DNA of 64,000 nucleotides from Bradyrhizobium australiense (GTDB lineage: Bacteria > Pseudomonadota > Alphaproteobacteria > Rhizobiales > Xanthobacteraceae): NCBI RefSeq assembly GCF_013114825.1, contig NZ_JAAVLX010000003.1, positions 806,001-870,000 of the forward strand. The letters are read 5' to 3'. Numbering within the stretch: position 1 is the stretch's first letter; every line of letters starts with the position of its first letter. The notes below the pieces were generated by a model. The model made no database searches. It was not told the DNA's origin and saw nothing but the letters and a program-made list of their open reading frames with translations. Shown in pieces: positions 38,178 through 46,308 of this stretch. The translations under genes were made by a program, and so were the position numbers.

Positions 38178-38494
38178 CCAATTCGGCGCCGCACGTCGCT
38201 GCGCATCTGTTCGCGGAAGGCTTGCCGGCGCGCCGGGCGATCTTTCGCCGGCACGTCGTGGCGGTCGAACACGTTGAACATTTCGAGGATCGGATAGTGG
38301 TCGCTCGCCATCGCCAGGATGCGCAAGAGCTCCGCCACCGGCCCGGTCGGGCCGGTCACCTCCCACTTACGGATGGTATCGGCGCCGTCGGAGGGCGGCA
38401 GCCCGCAGAGTTTGGCCATGTCGGCCACCGACAGCGGCTGACCGATGGCCTCACCGAGATGCCCGCGAAGTTTCTTCAGTTCGGCTCCGGTCAC
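38174..38494 (-). CDS. small HTH (Xre-like) protein
   Basis: 106-residue protein. Its N-terminal half resembles a Cro/CI-type helix-turn-helix: AELKKLRGHLGEAIGQPLSV, then DMAKLCGLPPSDGADTIRKWE, and GPVAELLRILA. The tail is basic. The start is GTG at 38494 after GGGGAACCC. It is probably a DNA-binding regulator; the target is unknown. It is divergent from the small TM protein gene at 38596. Confidence 0.6.
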   Translation of the reverse strand: MTGAELKKLRGHLGEAIGQPLSVADMAKLCGLPPSDGADTIRKWEVTGPTGPVAELLRILAMASDHYPILEMFNVFDRHDVPAKDRPARRQAFREQMRSDVRRRIG

Positions 38495-38595
38495 GGGTTC
38501 CCCATTACAAATCTACATCTGTGAAGTGCGTCACACACCGCAGCTGGCGTGGGGGCTATACGCAGCCCATTAGGTTTCCTGATGAGGAGGTAACC

Positions 38596-38829
38596 ATGCG
38601 CCGATTGCTTGAAAGCCTTACACCCCAGGCCCGCCAGATCTATTGGAAATGGGTCGGCGGCATGTTCGCCCTTTATGTCGTGCTAATGCTCACTGCTGCA
38701 GGCCTATTCGTCAGTCACGAATCACCGCGCAAGCTGGCGCATGAACCCGCCACGACTGTGGCAATCGAGGGCAAGCAGCGCTCCGTCACCGAGACCCCGG
38801 CGTCAGTGCGGCAAGCCGCGAGGTATTGA
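38596..38829 (+). CDS. small single-span membrane protein
   Basis: 77 residues: a cytoplasmic N-terminus (MRRLLESLTPQARQIYWKW), one membrane helix (GGMFALYVVLMLTAAGLFV) and a short periplasmic tail. The start is well supported by GAGGAGGTAACC before the ATG. No family is recognised; it sits alone between an HTH gene and a GH1 gene. Confidence 0.75.
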   Translation: MRRLLESLTPQARQIYWKWVGGMFALYVVLMLTAAGLFVSHESPRKLAHEPATTVAIEGKQRSVTETPASVRQAARY

Positions 38830-38845
38830 AGCCGGCTGCCCGCCT

Positions 38846-40315
38846 TCAGACGCCGATCGCGTTCCGCGCGACCACGTCGCGATAGAAGGCGACGCTCAGT
38901 TTCGGCGTCCGGCGCTGGGTCTCGAAGTCGACGTGATAGAGCCCGAAGCGCTTCTCGTAGCCGTAGATCCATTCGAAATTGTCCATCAGGCTCCAGAGGA
39001 AGTAGCCGCGGACCGGCACGCCCTCCGACGTCGCGCGTTGCAGCTGCCTGAGATAGTTGCGCAGATACATGATGCGATCGAGGTCGTAGACCTGGCCGTC
39101 GGCGCGAAGCTTGTCTTCCGACGAGGTGCCGTTCTCGCTGATGTAGATCGTCTCGATGTTCCAAACCTTTGCCGCCAGTCGCGGCGCCCAATAGATCGTC
39201 TCAGGCCCCACGCGCAGCCATTCCGAATTCATGTGCGGGAAGGACGCGGGAAACGGCAGCACGCTCCAGCCCGGCGGCTTGTCGGAAGCGGCGATGTAGA
39301 ACTGCGGCGCATAGATGTTGAGGCCAACGAAATCGTTCGGCTGCGAAATGATCTTCAATTCATCAGCGGTGAATTTCGGCGCGTTCTTGCCGGCGAACCG
39401 CAGAAATCCGTCGGTGTATTTGCCTTCGAGGATGACGCCGAGAAAGCCTGAATTCAATTCGCGCGTCGCCGTCTCGGCGGCGCGAACGTTTTCCGGCGTG
39501 TCGAACGCCGGCACGCAGGCCGCGATGTTCTCGGCTGGCCCCACTCTGGTGCCCGCGCGTCCATGTGCGCGGATCGCCTGCACGGCGAGGCCATGCGCCA
39601 GCGCCACATGGTGGCGGACCTGGTTGACATCAGCGTCCGGCAGTTTGAGCCCGGGAGCGTCGATGCCCCAGCCATAGCCGAAATTCACGAACCTTCCGGC
39701 TTCGTTGATCGTGAAGATCGACCGGACGCGATCGCTAAGACGCGCCGCCACATGGCCGGCATAATCGCCGAACGCTTTTGACGTTTCGCTGGATCGCCAG
39801 CCGCCGACCTTGTCCTCGAGCGTCTGCGGCAGGTCCCAGTGATAAAGCGTCCCGTACGGCTCGATGCCGTTCTTGAGCAGTTCGTCGACGAGCCGGTCGT
39901 AGAAGTCGAGGCCCTTGGGGTTCGGCTTGCCCGTTCCTTCCGGAAATACCCGCGGCCACGCGATCGAAAACCGGTAAGCCCTCGCGCCCAATCCTTTGAT
40001 CAGGCCGATATCCTCCTTGTAGCGGTGGTAGTGTTCGTTGGCGCGGTCGCCGCTGGTGCCGTCCTCGATCTTGCCGAGCGTATGCGAGAACGTATCCCAG
40101 ATCGAACGGCCTCGGCCGTCTTCATTCACGGCGCCCTCGATCTGGTAGGCCGAGGTGGCGGTGCCCCACACGAAGTCTTTCGGAAAGCTCGCCGGCGCAG
40201 GCCGGTCGGATGCCGGTTGCGCGGCGGCATCGGCTGGCGCTGCGGCGATGCCGAGGGCGGACAAGCCTGCAAGTTTTGCAAAATGCCGGCGCGAGAATTT
40301 TCCGAACATCGTCAT
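38846..40315 (-). CDS. GH1 family beta-glucosidase, exported
   Basis: 489-residue glycoside hydrolase family 1 enzyme hydrolysing beta-linked glucosides. A twin-arginine-type leader (FSRRHFAKLAGLSALGIAAA) is followed by DFVWGTATSAYQIEGAVNEDG, the acid/base motif TINEAGRF (usually TxNEP; here Ala replaces Pro), and the nucleophile motif IYISENGTSS. The C-terminal GYFLWSLMDNFEWIYGYEKR is typical. The adjacent GH16 endoglucanase gene lies upstream on the same strand with a 6-bp gap, so the pair likely acts on one extracellular beta-glucan. Confidence 0.92.
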   Translation of the reverse strand: MTMFGKFSRRHFAKLAGLSALGIAAAPADAAAQPASDRPAPASFPKDFVWGTATSAYQIEGAVNEDGRGRSIWDTFSHTLGKIEDGTSGDRANEHYHRYKEDIGLIKGLGARAYRFSIAWPRVFPEGTGKPNPKGLDFYDRLVDELLKNGIEPYGTLYHWDLPQTLEDKVGGWRSSETSKAFGDYAGHVAARLSDRVRSIFTINEAGRFVNFGYGWGIDAPGLKLPDADVNQVRHHVALAHGLAVQAIRAHGRAGTRVGPAENIAACVPAFDTPENVRAAETATRELNSGFLGVILEGKYTDGFLRFAGKNAPKFTADELKIISQPNDFVGLNIYAPQFYIAASDKPPGWSVLPFPASFPHMNSEWLRVGPETIYWAPRLAAKVWNIETIYISENGTSSEDKLRADGQVYDLDRIMYLRNYLRQLQRATSEGVPVRGYFLWSLMDNFEWIYGYEKRFGLYHVDFETQRRTPKLSVAFYRDVVARNAIGV

Positions 40316-40321
40316 CTCCGG

Positions 40322-41341
40322 TCAGCGTTCGTCGATTTGGTAGGCTGATATCCTGTCGATCTCGAATGCGACGGTTGCGGGGGATTCGCCGTCGACGAAT
40401 CCGACGCCCTCGAAAAACTTCGAACCCATGGCGAGGTTGACGATCATGTACATCGGATCGCTGAATCCGACGGGGACCTTGATCTCGGAGACCGGCTGGC
40501 GGTCGATGAAATAGGTGATGCGCTCCGGTTGCCACAGGACGCCGTAATTGTGAAAGGCGGTCGCTGCGTCCGCGATCTTGAAATCGAATCCGCAGGATTC
40601 GATGCGTTGCGTGGACGGAATCCGCCAATGCGTCGTCATCGCGATATCGCCGGGCCGCTGTCCGCGACCCTCCATGATATCGACTTCCGGCGGCCAGCCG
40701 CCGTCATCGGCGAGCATCCAGAAGGCCGGCCACACGCCGGTGCCGACCGGCACCTTGGCGCGGATTTCGAAATATCCGTACTTCTGGGAAAACCGGCTCT
40801 GCGTCGTCAGGATGCCCGAGATATATTCGTTGTTGAACAGCACGGCTTTCAGCGCCGGCGGGGTGCGGCTGGCTGTGATCGAGAGAATACCGTCCTTGAC
40901 CTTGAACGGATCGAGCCCGAGCGGCGTTGTTTCCCGTCCGCCATAGCGCGGATCGACATAGATCTGCTGCTCGCCGTTATAACTGGTCTTGCGCCTGAAA
41001 TCGGAGCCGTCGCCGCCCCAATAGCGCGCTTCCGGCCAGGCGGCGCCGCCGGCGTAATGCGGCGCCCATCTTTCATTCAGCAGCGGATGCGCTTCGAAAT
41101 CATCGTGAAAAGTCCGGTGCAGCGATACCGATGCGAACGATGCAGGGTTCGGCGCCTCGACGCGGCGGCAGCGTTCGCCGAGCATGGCGGTCGCGACCTG
41201 CAGCGTGAGTTTGGCTGTCGCGCCGGCGAGATCGGCCTGCGCGGACGCCGGGCCGGTGAACAGACAGCCGGTCAGGGCCAGAGCGCACAGCATTAATCTC
41301 TCGATCCGCCGTTCGCTTCGCGACGACAGGAGATCATTCAC
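40322..41341 (-). CDS. GH16 family endo-beta-glucanase
   Basis: 339-residue secreted glycosidase of GH16 (laminarinase/lichenase/ExoK-type). It has a signal peptide near 16-35 (MLCALALTGCLFTGPASAQA). The catalytic motif E-x-D-x-x-E is seen as PPEVDIMEG, in the region PAFWMLADDGGWPPEVDIME. It is followed by HNYGVLWQPERITYFIDRQ and PMYMIVNLAMG. It is the first gene of a two-gene unit with the GH1 glucosidase (6-bp gap). A palindrome lies in its promoter region. Confidence 0.9.
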   Translation of the reverse strand: MNDLLSSRSERRIERLMLCALALTGCLFTGPASAQADLAGATAKLTLQVATAMLGERCRRVEAPNPASFASVSLHRTFHDDFEAHPLLNERWAPHYAGGAAWPEARYWGGDGSDFRRKTSYNGEQQIYVDPRYGGRETTPLGLDPFKVKDGILSITASRTPPALKAVLFNNEYISGILTTQSRFSQKYGYFEIRAKVPVGTGVWPAFWMLADDGGWPPEVDIMEGRGQRPGDIAMTTHWRIPSTQRIESCGFDFKIADAATAFHNYGVLWQPERITYFIDRQPVSEIKVPVGFSDPMYMIVNLAMGSKFFEGVGFVDGESPATVAFEIDRISAYQIDER

Positions 41342-41384
41342 TGACGATGCCCTCGATCTGATGGTCTTCGGACGAACGGCGGGC

Positions 41385-41402
41385 GTACCTCATTTGAGGT
41401 AC
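41385..41402. promoter_or_regulatory. perfect palindrome between GH16 and HD-GYP genes
   Basis: GTACCTCA-TT-TGAGGTAC, 18 bp, with perfect 8-bp arms, 43 bp upstream of the GH16 start. A half-site TGAGGT occurs again at 41455-41460. It is a candidate operator for one or both divergent genes. Confidence 0.55.
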
Positions 41403-41597
41403 GTAGTTATACGAGGTGGACGCTTAACGGCAAGGTAGCCCTGATATCCCAAAATGAGGTGCGTTTGGAGCGTCCTGATGCCGATGGCGCCGGGTGCGGG
41501 GCTCGGCTTTCGAACCATCGATCGTTCAATTTGTTTTCAGTTCTTCAAGGTTGAGAGACGGTTTCTTCAAGATTGGCGCGTACGGACTTTTGCTAAA

Positions 41598-42638
41598 ATG
41601 CTCGTCTATTTTGTCACAGACGAACCGACGAAGTTGCCTGCCATACGTGCGATGTTCGAGCCGCAGCACGCCGTGGTGCCCTGGTTGCTGGGCGGCGAAG
41701 GCACCCGGATCAGGCCACATGGCGTGCTGATGGTCGACGTCGACCTACGGCAGATGCCGCGCGTCGATCAGCTCAGGTTCATATTGCGGGATCTTGCCGG
41801 CATTCCCGAAAAACTGTTCGTCGTTCACAATCTCTCCCGTTCGATGGTTGCGCAGGCCTATGCACTCGGCGCGACTGCGGTCCTTTCACGCGCCAAGGAA
41901 GCCATTCCCAAAGTTGCGCAGATTGAAGCGGCGGAAGCGGCCGTGGAGGGCAAAGCCGCAGGTCCGGCATCGGAGATGGACGAGGGTGTGGCCGCCTTCG
42001 CCTCGATGTTTTCGAACGTGCGCCTTGGCAAGCCGGTGAAAGTTGCCGATGCAAGGCGTGCGACGTCGAAGATCGTCCAGCGCGTCGGTCAGGATGGCCT
42101 TTCGGCATGGCTCGACGAGGTGCGCCGCTATCACGAGGGCACGTTTCAGCATTGCCTGCTCGTCACCGGCGTTGCGGTCGGCTTCGCGCTCGATATCGGG
42201 TTCTCCGGCGCGGACGTATCCCGGCTCGGACTGGCGGCGACGCTTCACGACATCGGCAAGGCGCGCATTCCGCTGTCGATCCTGGACAAGCCGGGACGCC
42301 TCGACCCCGACGAGGAGGAGATCATCAAGCGTCACCCGGTGATCGGATATGATCTTTTGAAGGGCGTATCCGGCATCAGTCCGGAGATTCTGGACGGCGT
42401 GAGGCACCATCACGAACATCTTGATGGCTCCGGCTATCCCGATGGGCTGAAGGCCTCGCAGATTTCCGATCTGGTCCGACTGCTGACGATCTCGGATATC
42501 TTCGCCGCTCTCATCGAGTCGCGACCCTATCGGCCGCCGATGCCGCGGCCTGCCGCTTACCAGATCCTTTGCGGCATGGAGGGCAAGCTGGAAGGATCGC
42601 TGGTCAGGGCGTTCCGCAACGTCGCACTTGAAGCGTGA
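41598..42638 (+). CDS. HD-GYP domain phosphodiesterase-like protein
   Basis: 346-residue protein with an N-terminal domain of about 150 residues (MLVYFVTDEP...) and a C-terminal HD-GYP domain (about 200-330). The motif is HDIGK (His217, Asp218), followed by HHHEHLDGSGYPDGLK and the loop LLTISDIFAALIESRPYRPP. HD-GYP enzymes degrade cyclic di-GMP. The first ATG giving the family-like N-terminus is 41598; a farther start at 41454 would add 48 residues. It is divergent from the GH16 gene, suggesting a link between c-di-GMP and beta-glucan turnover. Confidence 0.9.
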   Translation: MLVYFVTDEPTKLPAIRAMFEPQHAVVPWLLGGEGTRIRPHGVLMVDVDLRQMPRVDQLRFILRDLAGIPEKLFVVHNLSRSMVAQAYALGATAVLSRAKEAIPKVAQIEAAEAAVEGKAAGPASEMDEGVAAFASMFSNVRLGKPVKVADARRATSKIVQRVGQDGLSAWLDEVRRYHEGTFQHCLLVTGVAVGFALDIGFSGADVSRLGLAATLHDIGKARIPLSILDKPGRLDPDEEEIIKRHPVIGYDLLKGVSGISPEILDGVRHHHEHLDGSGYPDGLKASQISDLVRLLTISDIFAALIESRPYRPPMPRPAAYQILCGMEGKLEGSLVRAFRNVALEA

Positions 42639-43123
42639 TCCACGAGAAATAGTCGGGATCTCGAGTGATTCCCAAGCGAAGCTGGCGATTTTGTTGAACA
42701 GGATGGTGCCGCCAGACAGGATGGAACTGCCGGGACATGCACGCTTGCCACTGAAATTGTTGAGCTTTTAGCATCGCGGTGCAGCGTGTGTATCAGGGAC
42801 GGGTGCACGCCGTTCCGTTAGATCGCGGACTAGTTCCCTATCGCGGTGGCTTGCCAGCAACAACGAACCGGTGGCTGCGGAACTCGATCAGCGGTCCTGA
42901 GGGCTGGTGTCGAGGCGGTTCCGCCCGATCACCGAAGGGGCGCCGTACCTTTACCGGCGCGGCGCGGTAGGATACTCAGCCAGTACCGTATCCAAGAAGG
43001 CAGCTCAAAGCCGGCACGATACACGATGAAAGTGGAGCTAGTGTCGGCGCAGCGCAGAAGACATTCCTGCCAAAGACATTCCAGGAGAGCTCCGTGTTCT
43101 TCTGAAGGAAGAAGTCTCTCGTG
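42639..43123. other. accessory spacer with degenerate tRNA-Thr 3'-end copy
   Basis: 485 bases of non-coding sequence before the Crp/Fnr gene. It contains the degenerate att-like copy at 42704-42729 and, further right, GTGTATCAGGG, a sequence also found beyond the second att copy. No credible coding frame. Confidence 0.55.
42704..42729. repeat. att-like remnant 1 (degenerate tRNA-Thr 3' end)
   Basis: TGGTGCCGCCAGACAGGATG, then GAACTG, resembles the tRNA-Thr 3' end (TGGTGCTGCCAGACAGGATT, then GAACTG on the plus strand), with two differences. It is too short for a tRNA. Confidence 0.55.
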
Positions 43124-43888
43124 ATGGGCCGTCCGGCGAGCGCCGGCAATCGTCTTCTCACCGCGTTGCCGCCGGCAGACCTCGCGTTGCTCGCCCCTCA
43201 TCTCCAGAAGGTGTCGCTCGAACAGGACGCCGTGGTGATACGAGCGGGAGATCGACGCCACCATGTTTACTTTCCCCATAGTGGGGCCATCTCCTTCATG
43301 CTCGGCCTTCCGAACGGAGAAACGATCGCAACCGCGGTAATCGGGCGCGAGGGAGCGATCGGCGCATTATCGGTGCTGGGACCCTCTTTCTTGTCGTCCG
43401 TGACCGCGGTGGTGCGGGTGGGCGGCACCGCATCGCAAATCTCAGTGTCGCGGTTTCATGCAGCCTACATGCAGAGCGGCGCCGTCAGACATGTGGTCGA
43501 GGCGCACACGAGATCGATACTCATGCAGTTCCAGCACGTCTCAGCCTGCAACGGACTGCACTCGGTCGAGGCCCGCATGGCCCGATGGCTGCTTCACCTG
43601 CACGATCGAACTGAGGGCAAAAACATCCTATCACTAACGCAGGAGACACTTTCGCACTTGCTCGGGGTGCGACGAACGACCGTGACGCAGGTAATTGCCA
43701 AACTCCGCGCCTTAGGCGCCATCAGATCCGCTCGGCGGGGCTTGGTTGAAATCGACAGGGTGCGGCTCGAGGAAGCTACCTGTGAATGCTACGACATCAT
43801 ACGTTGTGCAACCGATCGGATCGTCCCGCATGGAGCCGTGGGGTCACACCCGCATTTTGCGTCGGCCGACAAACTCCACGGTCCATGA
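43124..43888 (+). CDS. Crp/Fnr family transcriptional regulator
   Basis: 254-residue regulator. It has an N-terminal cyclic-nucleotide-binding-like barrel (VVIRAGDRRHHVYFPHSGAI, IATAVIGREGAIGAL) and a C-terminal winged helix with SLTQETLSHLLGVRRTTVTQVI. No FNR-type N-terminal cysteine cluster is present, so oxygen sensing by an iron-sulfur cluster is not expected. The ATG at 43124 follows GAAGGAAGAAG. It lies between two tRNA-Thr 3'-end copies and may have arrived with an integrative element. Confidence 0.85.
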   Translation: MGRPASAGNRLLTALPPADLALLAPHLQKVSLEQDAVVIRAGDRRHHVYFPHSGAISFMLGLPNGETIATAVIGREGAIGALSVLGPSFLSSVTAVVRVGGTASQISVSRFHAAYMQSGAVRHVVEAHTRSILMQFQHVSACNGLHSVEARMARWLLHLHDRTEGKNILSLTQETLSHLLGVRRTTVTQVIAKLRALGAIRSARRGLVEIDRVRLEEATCECYDIIRCATDRIVPHGAVGSHPHFASADKLHGP

Positions 43889-44343
43889 TCGTTTCAAGTC
43901 ATAACCTCCTACAGACGGCCTCGACGACGCTCAAGAAATCGCAAGGTCTTGGAGAAAGCGAATGATCGCCGCAACCCGACGCGCCGGGGCCTTGTGGCTG
44001 ATGTTTCAGGGGAAAAGATGGTGCTGCCAGACAGGATTGAACTGTTCCGATACAGCCCCAGCTCACTGAAAAATCAAGGGTTTTTCGCGCCGCCCACGTT
44101 CATTGTGTATCAGTGCGAGGATCACTTGTGAAGATGAGCTGGGGAGGGTGCATCCTGCACCCTTGGATGCGCCGATCCCAAGTAGGATATGCACCCCGCC
44201 AGCGGACGCTCAACATCTGCCTCACTCCCGATACCCGACATCAATCTGGATAAAGCCCACTTCTGAAATGGGCCAACAGGCGACATTCCCGGCTCGGCCT
44301 GATATGAAAGAGGCCGCCAACTGAAGCGGCCACGGGGAATTAA
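43889..44343. other. accessory spacer containing att-like copy 2
   Basis: 455 bases without a supportable gene. It holds the direct repeat at 44005-44045 and a small hairpin GGCCGC/GCGGCC near 44311-44331, just before a small phage-type gene. Confidence 0.5.
44005..44045. repeat. att-like direct repeat (tRNA-Thr 3' end, copy 2)
   Basis: 41 bp from TTCAGGGGAAAAG to GATTGAACTGT, identical to 45629-45669 except for one base. The latter includes the 3' end of the tRNA-Thr gene. This is the expected product of site-specific integration at a tRNA. Confidence 0.8.
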
Positions 44344-44529
44344 ATGACAGACGCACCGTTCAATGTAGGCGACCGAGTAAAGAAGCGATCAGGTTACGAA
44401 TATCCGGGTTTCATCGTTTCTGTTTTTACGAATCGGGCGGGTGCTGTCCGCTATGTCGTTGAAGCAGATCATTCTGCCTTCTCGGGCATGTTGCACATTT
44501 TCAATGGCGATCAGCTAGAGCCTCGCTGA
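44344..44529 (+). CDS. small KOW/SH3-like phage-type protein
   Basis: 61-residue protein starting TDAPFNVGDRVKKRSGYEYP, with a beta-rich SH3-like pattern (GFIVSVFTNRAGAVRYVVEA) and the ending MLHIFNGDQLEPR. Similar short proteins are common in rhizobial prophages and islands (from memory). The ATG is preceded by GGGGAATTAA. It lies between two tRNA-Thr 3'-end copies, agreeing with a mobile origin. Confidence 0.7.
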   Translation: MTDAPFNVGDRVKKRSGYEYPGFIVSVFTNRAGAVRYVVEADHSAFSGMLHIFNGDQLEPR

Positions 44530-44531
44530 GC

Positions 44532-44675
44532 TGAAACAGGCCAGCACCAACGATTCATTCGCAATGGGAATGCGCACCATTGCTGTTCGCGCGATGTCCA
44601 CACGCTTGATCTGAATTAAATTCGGCCACTTCGCTTTTCAAATCAGGCCACTGGGGGTCGAAACAGGCCAGCACC
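44532..44675. repeat. 16-bp direct repeat in accessory spacer
   Basis: GAAACAGGCCAGCACC occurs at 44533-44548 and again at 44660-44675, separated by about 110 bases. It lies in the non-coding stretch between the small phage-type gene and the integrase remnant. Its role is unknown. Confidence 0.45.
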
Positions 44676-44805
44676 CCACCGCCCATAGGAACAGATCAGG
44701 AAAGACGAATATTTCCAGACCTATCGTTACGGCATCGTCTCTGGTCAGATGTCCGCTCAGGGTCATTTCCGGGCCTCAACTTGCCCAAGCGCAAAGTCCG
44801 CTTTG

Positions 44806-45561
44806 TCACATCAACGGACTGTCGTCAGCTTGGGGGCGTACGATCACAGACCGATCATTTTCGCTCGTGCTGGAAGTGCGAGTTTTCTCGCACTCCCAGC
44901 GGAGAATAGTGGTTAGGCTCGTGCGGACTGGCGAGCCAGGGTCAGCACATGCTTCCACGTAACGTTCTTCGTCTTGCCCTGCATCCTCGCTATTCCTTGC
45001 CAGCTTCTTCGCGGCTGGTGTGAGATCGCGGGCCAAAGCTTCGATCAGCTTCCACCGACTGTCGTCATCGGTGATGATGCCCTCTGCCAGCAGAGTAGCG
45101 TCTGCGAGCTTGCCAAAGCGCTCCTCCATGGCGATCACTTGCCGCTCCGAATCGTTCTTGGCGATGAGGAGAGGATTGCCTCGTTTCGCTGCTTCGTTTG
45201 CCTCGGCAACTCGGAGCCAGCCTTCGACTGTTAGGCCTGGGTTATTCTCCAGCCCTTGTGCAAAGGCGCGGTAGACAATGCCGGACAGAGCGGCGATCTG
45301 CTTGGCTGTGAGGGGCTTGGGGCTTCGCGAAGCGCCTTTAATTGTCGCTCCACCTGGGCTGCGACCTCAGTACACTTCGCCTTCGCGGCGGTCCGGTCAG
45401 CGATGCCGAGCGAGATGCTGATGTGTGTCTTGTACCACCCCCGAGGACGCTCCTTTGCGAGCTTCTGCAAGATCACTCGAACGTCTGTTGGGATTGTGCG
45501 GCGGTAGTACCAGTTGTCGGAACCTTTTCTTCTTGTTGGGGCAAGCCATTCTCAGAACCAT
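44806..45561 (-). pseudogene. tyrosine-recombinase (integrase) remnant
   Basis: Read on the minus strand from 45561 the frame gives MACPNKKK. A one-base shift leads into GSDNWYYRRTIPTDVRVILQ and GWYKTHISISLGIADRTAAK. A second shift near 45325 leads into KPLTAKQIAALSGIVYRAF, MEERFGKLADATLLAEGII and NSEDAGQDEERYV. These are the arm/core-binding N-terminal region of Bradyrhizobium-type phage integrases. The catalytic domain with Arg-His-Arg-Tyr is missing. It starts 82 bp from the tRNA-Thr 3' end, the usual place for an island integrase. Confidence 0.75.
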
Positions 45562-45628
45562 AGATGCAGCACTCCCGTGTATCAGGAGCGACGCAAAAAC
45601 CTCAAGCCCTTCAATAGGCTGTTGATCA

Positions 45629-45669
45629 TTCAGGGGAAAAGGTGGTGCTGCCAGACAGGATTGAACTGT
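45629..45669. repeat. att-like direct repeat at tRNA-Thr (copy 3)
   Basis: 41-bp sequence covering the tRNA-Thr 3' end (from 45643) and 14 flanking bases. It matches 44005-44045 with one mismatch (G for A at position 14 of the repeat). Confidence 0.8.
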
Positions 45670-45717
45670 CGACCTCTCCATTACCAATGGAGTGCTCTAC
45701 CACTGAGCTACGGCAGC
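45643..45717 (-). tRNA. tRNA-Thr (GGT)
   Basis: Minus-strand 75-nt cloverleaf including CCA. Acceptor stem GCTGCCG/GGCAGC, D arm TAGCTCAGTGGTAGAGC, anticodon stem CTCCA/TGGAG with loop TTGGTAA (anticodon GGT), T arm GACAGTTCAATCCTGTC. The 3' end is a target for integration and is copied at 44005-44045 and, degenerately, at 42704-42729. Confidence 0.95.
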
Positions 45718-46025
45718 ATGCCCGGTGTTCAGGGAATCGGCCCTAAAGGCCCCTACAGGCGGCCGGTTCTTGCCACAAGGGCCCTTCTGGTGCAAGCGCG
45801 CGGACGGGCCGGGAAGGGGCCAAAATCGCCAAAAAATCGGCGCAGGCAGCTTCAACGGGGACAACTCCGGGCCGATCCGGTTCCCATCCACTCTTCTTGA
45901 CCTCGAAATGCCTGGGATCGGAGTTCAGGTGAGCGATGCCAATCGGCCGGCGCTCCTGCTCCAATGGGCAGTGCACAGATGTCATCCTTTGGTTATTCTT
46001 CGCTATCACGGTTATTGGGTCCGGC
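45718..46025. other. spacer after tRNA-Thr
   Basis: 308 bases with strong local dyads (GGCCCCTTCCCGGCC-type pairing around 45800) and no supportable gene. It likely carries the tRNA promoter and the promoter of the small basic protein. Confidence 0.4.
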
Positions 46026-46226
46026 ATGAAGGGCGATCAAGACAAGGGCATGCGGAAAACCGGCGCGGGTGTGAAGGATTCACGATCGCACCGGCTCAGG
46101 CTGGCGCTGCGCGAAAATCTCAGGCGGCGGAAGTCGCAGGCTCGCGGGCGCAGTGACTCCGGCGCATCTTACGAAAGCCCCAGAGCTTCTCTAGATGATG
46201 CCAGCGGAGAAAAGCCGGACCGATAG
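46026..46226 (+). CDS. small basic protein with RENLRRRKSQARGR motif
   Basis: 66-residue protein with a central basic helix (RLRLALRENLRRRKSQARGR) and an acidic tail. Short proteins with nearly this helix are widespread in Rhizobiales (from memory), often near murA; this copy lies between tRNA-Thr and the flavoprotein. The ribosome binding site is weak; an internal ATG at 46050 is possible. Function unknown, possibly nucleic-acid binding. Confidence 0.55.
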   Translation: MKGDQDKGMRKTGAGVKDSRSHRLRLALRENLRRRKSQARGRSDSGASYESPRASLDDASGEKPDR

Positions 46227-46308
46227 CGTAGCGGGAAATCCCGATCGCTTGCCGGGTGGGTCCTGACGGCTCTCCGCGCAGTTCCTGTTTCTTTCCTTGG
46301 GCGGCATC

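Noticed and set aside
42704..42729. Considered as a third tRNA-Thr gene
   Set aside because: Only the 3' end is present with two differences; no anticodon or acceptor 5' strand.
43889..44343. Possible additional gene between the Crp/Fnr and small phage-type genes
   Set aside because: Frames are short, lack start signals and cross the att-like direct repeat.
45725..46025. Frames on both strands after tRNA-Thr
   Set aside because: No start signal and no domain; strong local dyads suggest non-coding sequence. Only the basic small protein at 46026 has family-like features.
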